Source: Symbiodinium natans
Lineage: Eukaryota; Sar; Dinophyceae; Suessiales; Symbiodiniaceae
Reading direction: 5' to 3'
DNA length: 64,000 nt
NCBI GenBank assembly: GCA_905221605.1
Contig: CAJNDS010002346.1
Span: forward strand, 1,148,240 to 1,212,239
The position numbers and the translations under genes were made by a program. The notes below the pieces were generated by a model, which saw only the letters and a program-made list of their open reading frames with translations, did no database searches and was not told the DNA's origin. Positions 36,531 through 48,490 of this stretch are shown in pieces; within the stretch, counting starts at the first letter, position 1; each line of letters opens with the position of its first letter.

Positions 36531-37208
36531 GCTGGAGGACCCCCGCAGCTCTGCTAGCCTTGATGACCCTAAACCCTAAATCCTAAACCCTAGACCCTAA
36601 ACCCTGACGCAACCCTTGGGAGCTCGTTCATGGGCTTTTTGCCAGGTGAAGCTTGAGTAGGGTTTAGGGTTCAGGGTTTAAGGTTTAGTTATAAAAGGGT
36701 GCCATCGAAAGGAGCTGCTTCGCAACCTAAATACTGTCCAAACCCGTCATACGGGCGCAAATGGGGGCGGGGCCCCCCTCCCCCCCTGCCAACCCACCCG
36801 CTTTAGTTGAATCCTTGCCAGTATGCGCGTAGGGTGCATAGGGTATCAATCCTACCCACTCATGCACACAGCTGGCTGCGTGCGGGGCGCAAACAAGGGA
36901 GCTCCGCACTGTTGCGTGTTCCGCGCAAGGAACTGAGAGAGAGTAGGCCCTCAGGGGGTGCATAGGGGGGAAAAGAGAGAGCCAGACCTAGGAACCAAAA
37001 AAAACAACCGGACCCGAAAGGGAAAGTGGCCCAAAAAAAGCTTGCAACATGCCGCAGTTGTCCACCGAGGTTTCCGGTTGTATGGTGTCTCAATTCTGGC
37101 CCTTTTTGCACCCCTCAAATGAAGGGGCCGTTATACACGGAACCGCCTTCACAATCGAATAGACCCGGCCTGCAACCTCCCTGGCCGCGGACCTCTTGTA
37201 CAAACCCT

Positions 37209-37425
37209 CCGCTGGCTGGTCCTGTGGTCCTCTGGTCCTGTGGTTCGCTGGTCCTGTGGTTCTCTGGTCCTGTGCTCCTCTGGTCCTTTAGTCCTTTGAT
37301 CTTCTGGTCCTGAGGTCTGATGGTCCTGTGGTCCTCCGGCCCTCGGTTCCTCTGGTCCTGCGGTCCACTGGTCTGCCGGTCTTCCGGTCCTGCGGTCCTT
37401 TGGTCCTGTCGTTCTCAGGGTTTGC
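37209..37425 (+). repeat. CTGGTCCTGTGGT minisatellite
   Basis: Tandem 8-17 bp variants of CTCTGGTCCTGTGGTC over about 215 bp. Confidence 0.93.
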
Positions 37426-37436
37426 CGTGCAAGCTA

Positions 37437-38870
37437 TGCGAGCATTGTTTTTGCGTTGTGTTATTCGCAAATGGGCGGCGGGGCTGCGTGATTCTTTTTA
37501 CAACAAATCATGCTATCGTTGTGTTGGCAAGTTGGGGGACGGGGGGTTTGCTGAATCCGTGCAAGCTTGCCTGAAATCATATGAATAATTGACTTTTTCA
37601 CCCATCATGCGATCATTGTGTTTGCAAATGGGGGCTTCCCCCCCGCCCCCCAACCCCCCCGCTTTTTTCAGCCGTGCAAGCTTGTTTCAAAGCATATGGA
37701 TCTTGAAAAACCCAGCATGCGATCATTGTGTTTGCAAATGGGGGGGGGGGGGGGGGGGGCTGCGCGCCCCCCAACCCCCCGCCTTTTTTAGCCCATGCAA
37801 GCTTGCTTCATGCATTATGGATCTTTGTAAAACCAGCATGCGATCATGTGTTTGCAAATGGGGGGGGGGGGGGGGCGCTTGCCCCCCCCAACCCCCCGCT
37901 TTGTTTAAGCCGTGCAAGCGTCTTTCAAAGCATATGGATCCTTTAAAAACCCAGTATGCGATCATTGTGTTTGCAAATGGGGGGGGCTGCGCCCCCCCCA
38001 ACCCCCCCCCCCCGCTGTTTTTTAAGCTATGCAAGCTTCTTTCAAAGCATTGGATCTTTTTAAAACACAGCATGCGATCATTGTGTTTGCAAATGGGTGG
38101 GGGGGGGGGGGGGGGCTGCGCCCACCCCCCAACCCCCCCGCTCTTTTAAGCCGCGCAAGCTGTTTCAAAGCATATGGATCCTTTGCAAACCCAGCATGCG
38201 ATCATTGTGTTTGCAAGTGGGGGGGGGGGGGGGGGGCGCTGCCCCCCCCCACCCCCCGCTTTGTTTAAGCCGTGCAAGCGTCTTTCAAAGCATATGGATC
38301 CTTTAAAAACCCAGTATGCGATCATTGTGTTTGCAACCCCCCCCGCTGTTTTAAGCTATGCAAGCTTCTTTCAAAGCATATGGATCTTTTTCTAAAACAC
38401 AGCATGCGATCATTGTGTTTGCAAATGGTGGGGGGGGGGGGAGCTGCGCCCCCCCCCCAACCCCCCCGCTCTTTTAAGCCGCGCAAGCTTGTTTCAAAGC
38501 ATATGGATCCTTTGCAAACCCAGCATGCGATCATTGTGTTTGCAAGTGGGGGGGGGGGGGCTGCCCCCCCCGACCCCGCCGCTTTTGTATGCCGTGCGAG
38601 CTTCTTTCAAAGCATATGTTTTTTTTGAAAACCCCAGCATGCGATCATTGTGTTGGAAAGGGGGGGGGGGGGGCTGCGCCCCCAACCCCCGCTTTTTTAA
38701 GCCGTGCAAGCATCTTTCAATGCATATGAACCTTCGAAAATCCCAGCATGCGATCATTGTGTTCGCAAATGGGGGGTGGGGGGTGCTGCGCCCCCCCCCG
38801 ACCCCCGCGCCTTTTTTAAGCCATGCAAGCTTGCTCCAAAGCATATGAATCTGTTGCAAAAGCTCTGTGA
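37437..38870 (+). repeat. Minisatellite with G-run and C-run in each unit, about 12 copies
   Basis: The unit is about 85-125 bp: GCATGCGATCATTGTGTTTG, CAAATG, a 7-22 nt G run, CTGCGC, a C run with AACCCCCC, GCTTTTTTAAGCCGTGCAAG and CTTCTTTCAAAGCATATGGA. Units start near 37508, 37606, 37716, 37835, 37955, 38071, 38197, 38317, 38402, 38523, 38636 and 38748. Units 37835/37955/38071 match 38197/38317/38402, a three-unit higher-order repeat of about 360 bp. The G and C runs can pair as a hairpin or form G-quadruplexes. Confidence 0.95.
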
Positions 38871-38927
38871 GCTTGTTTTTGCATTGTTGTTTGCAGATAT
38901 ATGTGTATGTATATATGTATGTACGTA

Positions 38928-38954
38928 GGACCTTTAGGGTCTATTTGGCACGCC
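38928..38954 (+). repeat. Left 27-bp terminal inverted repeat of an 8.6-kb satellite block
   Basis: GGACCTTTAGGGTCTATTTG then GCACGCC. It is the exact reverse complement of 47498-47524; similarity continues inward with one mismatch (TCTTT/CCTTT). Confidence 0.93.
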
Positions 38955-38959
38955 TCTTT

Positions 38960-41525
38960 TGCCGCCGGGGAAATCCCTAGATTTGATTTTCAAGGATTTC
39001 ATGAAATTTAAAATGCCCAAAAAATCCTTGAAATCCTTAAAAAATCAAATCCCGGGATTTAATATTTTAAGGATTTCAAGGATTTTTTGGGCATTTTAAA
39101 TTTTATGAAATCCTTGAAAAATCAAATCCCGGGATTTAATTTTTCAAGGATTTCAAGGATTTCATAAAATTTAAATACCGGAACTCCTGCAAAAGCAAAC
39201 CGCCCCCCTCCCCACTCAGAGTACGGGGAAGACCACGCGGATTTTAAAATTTATGAAATCCTTGAAATCCTTGAAAAATTAAATCCCGGGATTTGATTTT
39301 TCAAGGATTTCATGAAATTTAAAATGCCCAAAAAACCCTTGAAATCCTTAAAAAAATCAAATCCCGGGATTTAATATTTTAAGGATTTCAAGGATTTTTT
39401 GGGCATTTTAAATTTTTATGAAATCCTTGAAAAATTAAATCCCGGGATTTGATTTTTCAAGGATTTCAAGGATTTCATAAATTTTAAAATCCGCGTGGTC
39501 TTCCCGTACTCTGAGTGGGGAGGGGGGGTTTGCTTTTGCAGGAGTTCCGGTATTTAAATTTTATGAAATCCTTGAAATCCTTGAAAAATTAAATCCCGGG
39601 ATTTAATTTTTCAAGGATTTCATGAAATTTAAAATGCCCAAAAAATCCTTGAAATCCTTAAAAATCAAATCCCGATTTAATATTTTAAGGATTTCAAGGG
39701 TTTTTTTGGCATTTTAAATTTTATGAAATCCTTGAAAAATCAAATCCCGGGATTTGATTTTTCAAGGATTTCAAGGATTTCATAAATTTTAAAATCCGCG
39801 TGGTCTTCCCGTACTCTGAGTGGGGAGGGGGGGGTTTGCTTTTGCAGGAGTTCCGGTATTTAAATTTATGAAATCCTTGAAATCCTTGAAAAATTAAATC
39901 CCGGGATTTAATTTTTCAAGGATTTCATGAAATTTAAAATGCCCAAAAAATCCTTGAAATCCTTAAAAAAATCAAATCCCGGGATTTGATTTTTTAAGGA
40001 TTTCAAGGATTTTTTGGGCATTTTAAATTTTATGAAATCCTTGAAAAATCAAATCCCGGGATTTAATTTTTCAAGGATTTCAAGGATTTCATAAATTTTA
40101 AAATCCGCGTGGTCTTCCCGTACTCTGAGTGGGGAGGGGGGGGGTTTGCTTTTGCAGGAGTTCCGGTATTTAAATTTTATGAAGTCCTTGAAACCTTGAA
40201 AAATCAAATCCCGGGATTTAATTTTTCAAGGATTTCATAAAATTTAAAATGCCCAAAAAATCCTGAAATCCTTAAAAAAATCAAATCCCGGGATTTAATA
40301 TTTTAAGGATTTCAAGGATTTTTTGGGCATTTTAAATTTTATGAAATCCTTGAAAAATTAAATCCCGGGATTTGATTTTTCAAGGATTTCAAGGATTTCA
40401 TAAATTTTAAAATCCGCGTGGTCTTCCCGTACTCTGAGTGGGGGGTGCTTTTGCAGGAGTTCCGGTATTTAAATTTTATGAAATCCTTGAAATCCTTGAA
40501 AAATTAAATCCCGGGATTTAATTTTTCAAGGATTTCATGAAATTTAAAATGCCCAAAAAATCCTTGAAATCCTTAAAAAATCAAATCCCGGGATTTAATA
40601 TTTTAAGGATTTCAAGGGTTTTTTTGGGCATTTTAAATTTTATGAAATCCTTGAAAAATCAAATCCCGGGATTTGATTTTTTCAAGGATTTCAAGGATTT
40701 CATAAATTTTAAAATCCGCGTGGTCTTCCCGTACTCTGAGTGGGGAGGGGGGGTTTGCTTTTGCAGGATTTCCGGTATTTAAATTTTATGAAATCCTTGA
40801 AATCCTTGAAAAATTAAATCCCGGGATTTAATTTTTCAAGGATTTCATGAAATTGAAAATGCCCAAAAAATCCTTGAAATCCTTAAAATATTAAATCCCG
40901 GGATTTGATTTTTTTAAGGATTTCAAGGATTTTTTGGGCATTTTAAATTTCATGAAATCCTTGAAAAATCAAATCCCGGGATTTGATTTTTCAAGGATTT
41001 CAAGGATTTCATAAATTTGAAAATCCGCGTGGTCTTCCCGTACTCTGAGAGGGGAGGGGGGGGGTTTGCTTTTGCAGGAGTTCCGGTATTTAAATTTTAT
41101 GAAGTCCTTGAAATCCTTGAAAAATCAAATCCCGGGATTTAATTTTTCAAGGATTTCATAAAATTTAAAATGCCCCAAAAATCCTTGAAATCCTTAAAAA
41201 ATCAAATCCCGGGATTTAATATTTTAAGGATTTCAAGGCTTTTTTGGGCATTTTAAATTTTATGAAACCCTTGAAGAATTAAATCCCGGGATTTGATTTT
41301 TCAAGGATTTCAAGGATTTCATAAATTTTAAAATCCGCGTGGTCTTCCCGTACTCTGAGTGGGGAGGGGGGCGTTTGCTTTTGCAGGAGCTCCGGTATTT
41401 AAAGTTTATGAAATCCTTGAAATCCTTGAAAAACTAAATCCCGGGATTTAATTTTTCAAGGATTTCATGAAATTTAAAATGCCCAAAAAATCATTGAAAT
41501 CCTTAAAGAACTAAATCCCGGGGTT
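38960..41525. repeat. 305-bp palindromic satellite array
   Basis: Each unit has a spacer (CCGCGTGGTCTTCCCGTACTCTGAG ... GGAGTTCCGGTATTTAAA, in pieces) and a long palindromic block built on AAATCCCGGGATTT with AAGGATTTCAAGGATTT arms. Forward spacers start near 39491, 39796, 40105, 40414, 40716, 41025 and 41325. One spacer, 39175-39240, is inverted relative to the rest. Confidence 0.95.
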
Positions 41526-41526
41526 C

Positions 41527-41696
41527 GGTTTAGGGTTTAGGGTTTAGGGTTTAGGGTTTAGGGTTTAGGGTTTAGGGTTTAGGGTTTAGGGTTTAGGGTT
41601 TAGGGTTTAGGGTTTAGGGTTTAGGGTTTAGGGTTTAGGGTTTAGGGTTTAGGGTTTAGGGTTTAGGGTTTAGGGTTTAGGGTTTAGGGTTTAGGG
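41527..41696 (+). repeat. TTTAGGG array inserted in the palindromic satellite
   Basis: About 24 perfect units start within a satellite unit (..AAATCCCGGGG|TTCGG) and end at AATATCCTTGAAACCC, where a degenerate satellite unit continues to about 41830. This is the longest perfect telomere-type array in the window. Confidence 0.96.
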
Positions 41697-41839
41697 TAAT
41701 ATCCTTGAAACCCTTAACAAAAATCAAATACCGGATTTGATGGTGTAAGGAGTTCATAAAAAGTTAAGATGCCGAAAAAGAATTAAAACCCTTTAAAATC
41801 AAACCCCGGGATTTGTCTTTTCCAGGATTTCAGACATAC

Positions 41840-42178
41840 CCGCTCATTGCCCATCCCACATCACCCCGCATCATCTCCCATCGTTTCTCTCATCCCCCAT
41901 CATGCCCCATCATCCCCCAATCATCCCCCATCATCTCCCATCATCATTCCCCGTCATCTCTCATAATCCCTTTCACCCCCCCATCATCCACCATCATCCC
42001 CCATCAGGCCCCCATCATCGTCCCCGATCAGCCCCTATCATGCCCCATCATGTCTCTCATCCCGCGTCATCCCCCATCATTCCCCATCATCCCCCATCAT
42101 CTCCCATCATCCCGCATCATCCCCCATCATCCCCCATCATCATTCCCCATCATCTCCCATAATCCCTTTCACCCCCCA
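41840..42178 (+). repeat. CATCATCCCC minisatellite
   Basis: Degenerate 7-12 bp CATCATCCCC/CATCATCTCC units; frames through it encode Pro/Ser/His artefacts. Confidence 0.95.
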
Positions 42179-42179
42179 T

Positions 42180-45100
42180 CTTGAGGGGTTAGTGACTGCC
42201 CTAGAGGTTAGTCGTATGTCCCCCCGCTTCGTGTTGTTGTGATTTGGTAGGGGCCCAGAGGTTTGTATGAGTTGTTTTCTTCGTTCGTGTTGTAAGGGTT
42301 TTGTGAGGGCCCCGGAGGTTTGTCGCATGTCCGATTTCTTCGTGCTTGTAGGGTTTGGGGATTGTCTAGATAATTGTCAAAAATCATTCCTTCCGCGCTC
42401 GTACTATGAGGGGCTAGTGGCTGCCCTAGAGGTTTGTTGTATATTCCCCCGCTTCGTGTTCCTGAGATTTGGTAGGGGCCAGAGGCTTGTCATATGTCCC
42501 CTCCCTTCGTCCCTTCGTGTTGTGAGGGTTGCATTCGGCCTTGGAGGTTTGTCGTATGTCCCCTTTCTTGGCGTCTAGATGATTGTCATCATAAGTCATT
42601 TGCTTCCGTGGTCGTATTATGAGGGCTATTGACCGCCCTAGAGGTTTGTCGTATGCCCCCCTGCTTCGTGTTCCTGTGAGTTGGGAGGGGCCTAGAGGTT
42701 TATCTTTTGTCCCCTCCCTTCGTCCCTTCGTATTGTAAGGGTTTCGTGAGCGCTCTGGAGGTTTTTCATATGTCCCCTTTGTTCGTGCTTGTAGGGTTGA
42801 GGGAGTGTCTAGATGATTATCATATATCATTTGCTTCCGCAGTCGCTATGAGGGTATTGATTGCCCTAAAGATTTCTCGTGTGCCCCCCCGCTTCGTATT
42901 CCTGTGATTTGGTAGGGGTCTAGAGGTTTGTCGTAATTCCTCTCCCTTCGTTCCTTCGTGGGATGTTTGCGTGTGTCCCCTTTCTTCGTGCTTGTAGGGT
43001 TTGGGGAGCCTAGACGACTGATATATATATATATAATTCGATTCCGCGCTCGTATTGTGAGGGGCTAGTGATCGCCCTAGAGGTTTGTCGTATGTCCCCC
43101 CCATTTCCTGTTCCTGAGATTTGGTAGGGGCCTAGAGCTTTGTCGTATGTCCCCTCCTTTCGCCCCTTCGTGTTGTAGGGGTTTTGTTGGGCCTTGAAGG
43201 CTTGTCGTGTGTCCCCTTTCTTCGTGCTTGGAGAGTTTGAGGAGCGTCGAGATGACTACCATACATCATTTGCTTCCGTGCTCGTACTATGTGCGGTTAG
43301 TGACTGCCCTAGAGGTTTGTCGTATGTCCCCTTCCTTCGTCCCTTCGCGTTGTATGGGTGGTAAGGGTTTTGTGAGGGCCCTGGAGGCTAGTCGTATATC
43401 CACTTTCTTCGAGCTTGTAGGGTTTGGGGGGGAGCGTCTAGAGTCTAGATGATCGTCATATATGATTTGCTTCCGTGCTCAAACTATGAGGGGCTAGTGA
43501 CTGTCATAGAGGTTTGTCATTTGTCCCCCCCGTTTCCTTGGTCCTGTGATTTGGTAGGGGCTTAGAGGTTTGTCATACGTTCCCTCGCTTCGTCCTTTCG
43601 TGTTGCAAGGGTTTTGTGAGAGCCCGGCAAATTTGCCGTATGTCCCTTTTCTTCTTGCTTGTAGGGTTTGGGGAGCGTCTAGACGACTGACATATGTAAT
43701 TTGATTCCGGGCTCGTATTGTGCGGGGCTAGTGACTGCCCTAGAGGTTTGTCGTATGCCCTCCTCTTGTTCCTGTGATGTAGTAGGGGCCTACAGGTTTG
43801 TCGTGTGTCCCCTTTCTTGGCATCTAGATGATTGTCATAAGACATTTGCTTCTGTGGTCGTATTGTGAGGGCTATTGACTGCCCTAGAGGTTTGTCGTAT
43901 GCCCCCCTGCTTCGTGTTCCTGTGAGTTGGAAGGGCCTAGAGGTTTATCTTTTGTCCCCTCCCTTCGTCCCTTCGTGTTGTAAGGGTTTCGTGAGCGCTC
44001 TGGAGGTTTTTCGTATGTCCCCTTTGTTCGTGCTTGCAGGGTTTGGGGAGTGTCTAGATGATTATCATATATCATTTGCTTCCGCAGTCGCTATGAGGGT
44101 ATTGATTGCCCTAAAGATTTCTCGTGTGCCCCCCCGCTTCGTATTCCTATGATTTGGTAGGGGTCTAGAGGTTTGTCGTAATTCCTCTCCCTTCGTTCCT
44201 TCGTGGGATGTTTGCGTGTGTCCCCTTTCTTCGTGCTTGTAGGGTTTGGGGAGCCTAGACGACTGATATATATATATATATATAATTCGATTCCGCGCTC
44301 GTATTGTGAGGGGCTAGTGATCGCCCTAGAGGTTTGTCGTATGTCCCCCCGATTCCTGTTCCTGAGCTTTGGTAGGGGCCTAGAGCTTTGTCGTATGTCC
44401 CCTCCTTTCGCCCCTTCGTGTTGTAGGGGTTTGTTGGGCCTTGAAGGTTTGTCGTGTGTCCCCTTTCTTCGAGCTTGGAGAATTGAGGAGTGTCGAGATG
44501 ATTACCATACATCATTTGCTTCCGTGCTCGTACTATGTGGGGTTAGTGACTGCCCTAGAGGTTTGTCGTATGTCCCCTTCCTTCGTCCCTTCGCGTTGTA
44601 TGGGTGGTAAGGGTTTTGTGAGGGCCCTGGAGGCTAGTCGTATATCCACTTTCTTCGAGCTTGTAGGGTTTGGGGGGAGCGTCTAGAGTCTAGATGATCG
44701 TCATATATGATTTGCTTCCGTGCTCAAACTATGAGGGGCTAGTGGCTGTCCTAGAGGTTTGTCATTTGTCCCCCCCGTTTCCTTGGTCCTGTGATTTGGG
44801 AGGGGCTTAGAGGTTTGTCATACGTTCCCTCGCTTCGTCCTTTCGTGTTGCAAGGGTTTTGTGAGAGCCCTGCAAATTTGCCGTGTGTCCCCTTTCTTCT
44901 CACTTGTAGGGTTTGGGGAGCGTCTAGACGACTGACATATAATTTGATTCCGTGCTCGTATTGTGAGGGGCTAGTGATTGCCCTAGAGGTTTGTCGTATG
45001 TCCCCCCGATTCCTGTTCCTGAGATTTGGTAGGGGCTTAGAGCTTTGTCGTATGTCCCCTCCTTTCGCCCCTTCGTGTTGTAGGGGTTTTGTTGGGCCTT

Positions 45101-46535
45101 GAAGGTTTGTCGTGTGTCCCCTTTCTTCGTGCTTGGAGAGTTTGAGGAGCGTCGAGATGATTACCATACATCATTTGCTTCCGTGCTCGTACTATGTGGG
45201 GTTACTGACTGCCCTAGAGGTTTGTCGTATGTCCCCTTCCTTCGTCCCTTCGCGTTGTATGGGTGGTAAGGGTTTTGTGAGGGCCCTGGAGGCTAGTCGT
45301 ATATCCACTTTCTTCGAGCTTGTAGGGTTTGGGGGAGCGTCTAGAGTCTAGATGATCGTCATATATGATTTGCTTCCGTGCTCAAACTATGAGGGGCTAG
45401 TGGCTGTCCTAGAGGTTTGTCATTTGTCCCCCCCGTTTCCTTGGTCCTGTGATTTGGTAGGGGCTTAGAGGTTTGTCATACGTTCCCTCGCTTCGTCCTT
45501 TCGTGTTGCAAGGGATTTTGTGAGAGCCCTGCAAATTTGCCGTGTGTCCCCTTTCTTCTCACTTGTAGGGTTTGGGGAGCGTCTAGACGACTGACATATA
45601 ACTGGCTAGTGACTGCCCTAGGGGTTTGTCGTATGCCCCCCCCCCCCCGCTTCCTTGTTCCTGTGATGTAGTAGGGGCCTACAGGTTTGTCGTATGTCCC
45701 CTGCCTTCGTCCTTTCGTGTTGTAAGGCTGATAAAGTTTTTCTGAGGGCCCTTGGAGATTTGTCGTATGTCCCCACGCTTCGTGTTCCTGAGATTTGGTA
45801 GGGGCCAGAGACTTGTCGAATGTCCCCTCCTTTCGTCCCTTCGTGTTGAAATTGCTTTGTTGGGGGAAGGTTTGTCGTATGTCACCTTTCTTTCTTCTTA
45901 GAGGGTTTGGGGATCTTCTAGAAAACTGTCATATATCATTTGCTTCCGTGCTCGTATTATGAGGGGCTGGTGTTTGTCATAGAGGTTTGTCGTATGTCCC
46001 GCCGCTTTCTGTTCCTGCGATGTGGTAGGGGCCTAAAGAGGTTTGTCGTGTGCCCCCTCCCTTCGTCCCTTTGAGTTGCAAGGGTTTTGTTGGACCTGGA
46101 AGATTTATCGTATGTCTCCTTTCTTCGTGCTTGTAGGGCGTGGGGAGCGTCTAGATGATTATCATATATGATTTGCTTCCGTGCTCGTATTATGAGGGGC
46201 TAGTGACTGCCCTAGAGGTTTGTTTTATGTCTCCCTGCTTCGTGTTCATGTCATTTGCTAGGGTCCTGGAGATTTGTCGTATGTCATTTTACCATATACG
46301 AAATTAGATACAATCCCTTCGTCCCTTCGTGTTGTAAGGGTTTCGTGAGGGTCCTAGAGGTTTGTCGTATGTGCCCTTCCTTCGTCCCTTCTTGTTGTAA
46401 GGGTTTTGTGAGGGCCCTGCAAATTTGCCGTATGTCCCTTTCTTCGTGCTTGTAGGATTTGGGCAGCGTCTAGATGATTGTCATTATCATTTGCTTCCGT
46501 GCTCGTACTATGAGGCGCTAGTAACTGCCCTAGAC
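42180..46535 (+). repeat. About 300-bp satellite built from four 75-bp subunits
   Basis: Subunits share GAGGTTTGTCGTATGTCCCC, with CTTCGTG; alternating linkers are GATTTGGTAGGGGCC, GTTGTAAGGGTTTTGTGAGG, GTTTGGGGAGCGTCTAGA and GCTCGTACTATGAGGGGCTA. Larger duplications exist: 44690-45600 resembles 43480-44690, and 42600-42990 resembles 43860-44250. Confidence 0.95.
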
Positions 46536-47225
46536 CTTCAGGGCCCTCACAAAACCCTTACAACACGAAGGGACGAAGGGAGACGACGTACGACAAACCT
46601 CTATCATCTAGATGCTCCCCAAACCCTACAAGCAAGAAGAAAGGGGACATACGACAAACCTCCAGGGCCCTCACAGAACCCTTACAATAGGAAGGAATGA
46701 AGGGAGGCGACACACTACAAACCTTTAGGCCCCTACCAAATCACAGGATCACGAAGCGGGGGCGTCATCTGACAAACCTCCAGGCCAATCACTAGCCCCT
46801 CATAATACGAGCACGGAAGCACATGATATGTGATTATCATCTACACACTCCCCAGACCCTACAAGCACGAACAAAGGGGACATACGACAAACCTCCAGGA
46901 CCCTCCCAAAACCCTTACAACACGAAGGGACCAAGGGAGGGGACACACGACAAACCTTTAGCCCCCTACCAAATCACAGGAACACGAAGCGGGGGGACAT
47001 ACGACAAACCTCTAGGGCAGGCACTAGCCCTCATAATACGAGCACGGAAACACATCATATATGATAATCATCTTGATGCTCCCCCAAAACCTATAAGAAC
47101 GAGAAAGGGGAAGCACACAAACCTCCAAAGCCCTTACAAAACCCTTACAACACGAAGGGACGAAGGGAGGGGACATACGACAAACCTCTGGACCCTACCA
47201 AGTCACAGGAAACACGAAGCGAGGG
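46536..47225 (-). repeat. Same 300-bp satellite in inverted orientation
   Basis: At about 46535 the motif switches to its reverse complement (CAGGGCCCTCACAAAACCC, GGGGACATACGACAAACCTC) and stays inverted to 47225. Confidence 0.95.
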
Positions 47226-47263
47226 TGCTTGCCTAAGTCTGGCTGTTGGCCGGCTGGATCTAC

Positions 47264-47466
<203 letters not shown>

Positions 47467-47497
47467 TTCAAGAAGTTTTGTAAATAGTAAACAAAGG

Positions 47498-47524
47498 GGC
47501 GTGCCAAATAGACCCTAAAGGTCC
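47498..47524 (-). repeat. Right 27-bp terminal inverted repeat of the 8.6-kb satellite block
   Basis: GGCGTGCCAAATAGACCC then TAAAGGTCC, exact inverted partner of 38928-38954. The immediate flanks (TACGTA left, ATGCCA right) show no TSD. Confidence 0.93.
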
Positions 47525-47555
47525 ATGCCACATATATGTATACATATTTGTTTAT

Positions 47556-47561
47556 ATTTAG

Positions 47562-47595
<34 letters not shown>

Positions 47596-47757
47596 GTGTA
47601 TGTGTGTGTATGTGTGTGTATGTGTGTGTATGTGTGTGTATGTGTGTGTATGTGTGTGTATGTGTGTGTATGTGTGTGTGTATGTGTGTGTGTATGTGTG
47701 TGTATGTGTGTGTGTATGTGTGTATGTGTGTATGTGTGTATGTGTGTATGTGTGTGT
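47556..47757 (+). repeat. (TATG)n / (TGTGTGTA)n microsatellite
   Basis: Tetramer TATG passes into the octamer TGTGTGTA and variants over about 200 bp. Confidence 0.98.
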
Positions 47758-47774
47758 TCGATTCTGAAGTTAAC

Positions 47775-48375
47775 GCCCCTCAGTACTGTTGCCAGGGTTT
47801 GGCACGCTTTGTATTTAAAGCGTATCAAAAGCCCTGAGATTTGGTGCGTTGCTGCGGTTTTTGCAATGATTCAGGAGCTTGAAACGCGGAAAGCACTGCA
47901 AATGATAGCATGTATTTGCAGTGTGTTAAAAGCCCGTGCGTGCTGTAATTGCTAGGATTTCGGGCACTGTCGAGCAGTCCAACGTGCAGAAATTCCATGA
48001 TCTACAGTTGTTTCCTGCAGTTTTTGCAATGACCTCGAAACGCGGAAATCACTGCAAATGACAGTTTTTACAGCGTATGAAAAGCCCATAAATGCCGAAA
48101 TTGCTAGGATTTGGCGCACTGTCAATCAGGCGAACGTACAGAAATACCAAGATTTACAGGTTTTTCTGATTCAGGAGCTCGAAACGAGGAAAACGCGGCA
48201 AATTGCAGTATTTACGGCGTATGAAAGCCGTGAATGCTGTAATTGCTCGGATTTGCTGCACTGTTCAGCAGGCGAACGTTCATAAACACCATGGCTTACA
48301 GGTTTTGCGACGTTTTTTGCAATGAATCAGGAGCTCCAAATGCGCAAAAAATTGCAAATTACTATTTTCAGCCCG
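47775..48375 (+). repeat. About 165-bp tandem repeat, 3-4 diverged copies
   Basis: Recurring words: TTTTTGCAATGAYTCAGGAG, CTCGAAACGCGGAAA, GCAAATGACAGTTTTTACAG, GCGTATGAAAAGCC, GCTGTAATTGCTAGGATTTG. Copies start near 47775, 47930, 48095 and 48230. Confidence 0.85.
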
Positions 48376-48490
48376 TCGACCGCCGAGGTGTCGAGCCAGA
48401 CCTTGGAAAAAGAAAAAAGGAGAGCCAGACCTAAGAAACAAAAACACATCCGCCTTCCCTTTCGATCATGAACCCTTATGCCAGTTTGAG

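Noticed and set aside
37589-38848. Long frames (up to 186 codons) with Gly and Pro runs
   Set aside because: They run through the G-run/C-run minisatellite; unit periodicity, not coding, keeps them open.
37437-38870. CRISPR-like regular repeats
   Set aside because: Units vary in length, spacers are homopolymer runs rather than unique sequence, and the genome is eukaryotic.
39000-41525. Restriction-like CCCGGG palindromes as a regulatory operator array
   Set aside because: The sites are part of a 305-bp tandem satellite with no adjacent gene.
42267-45351. Many 60-140 codon frames on both strands
   Set aside because: They repeat with the 300-bp satellite and occur equally on both strands.
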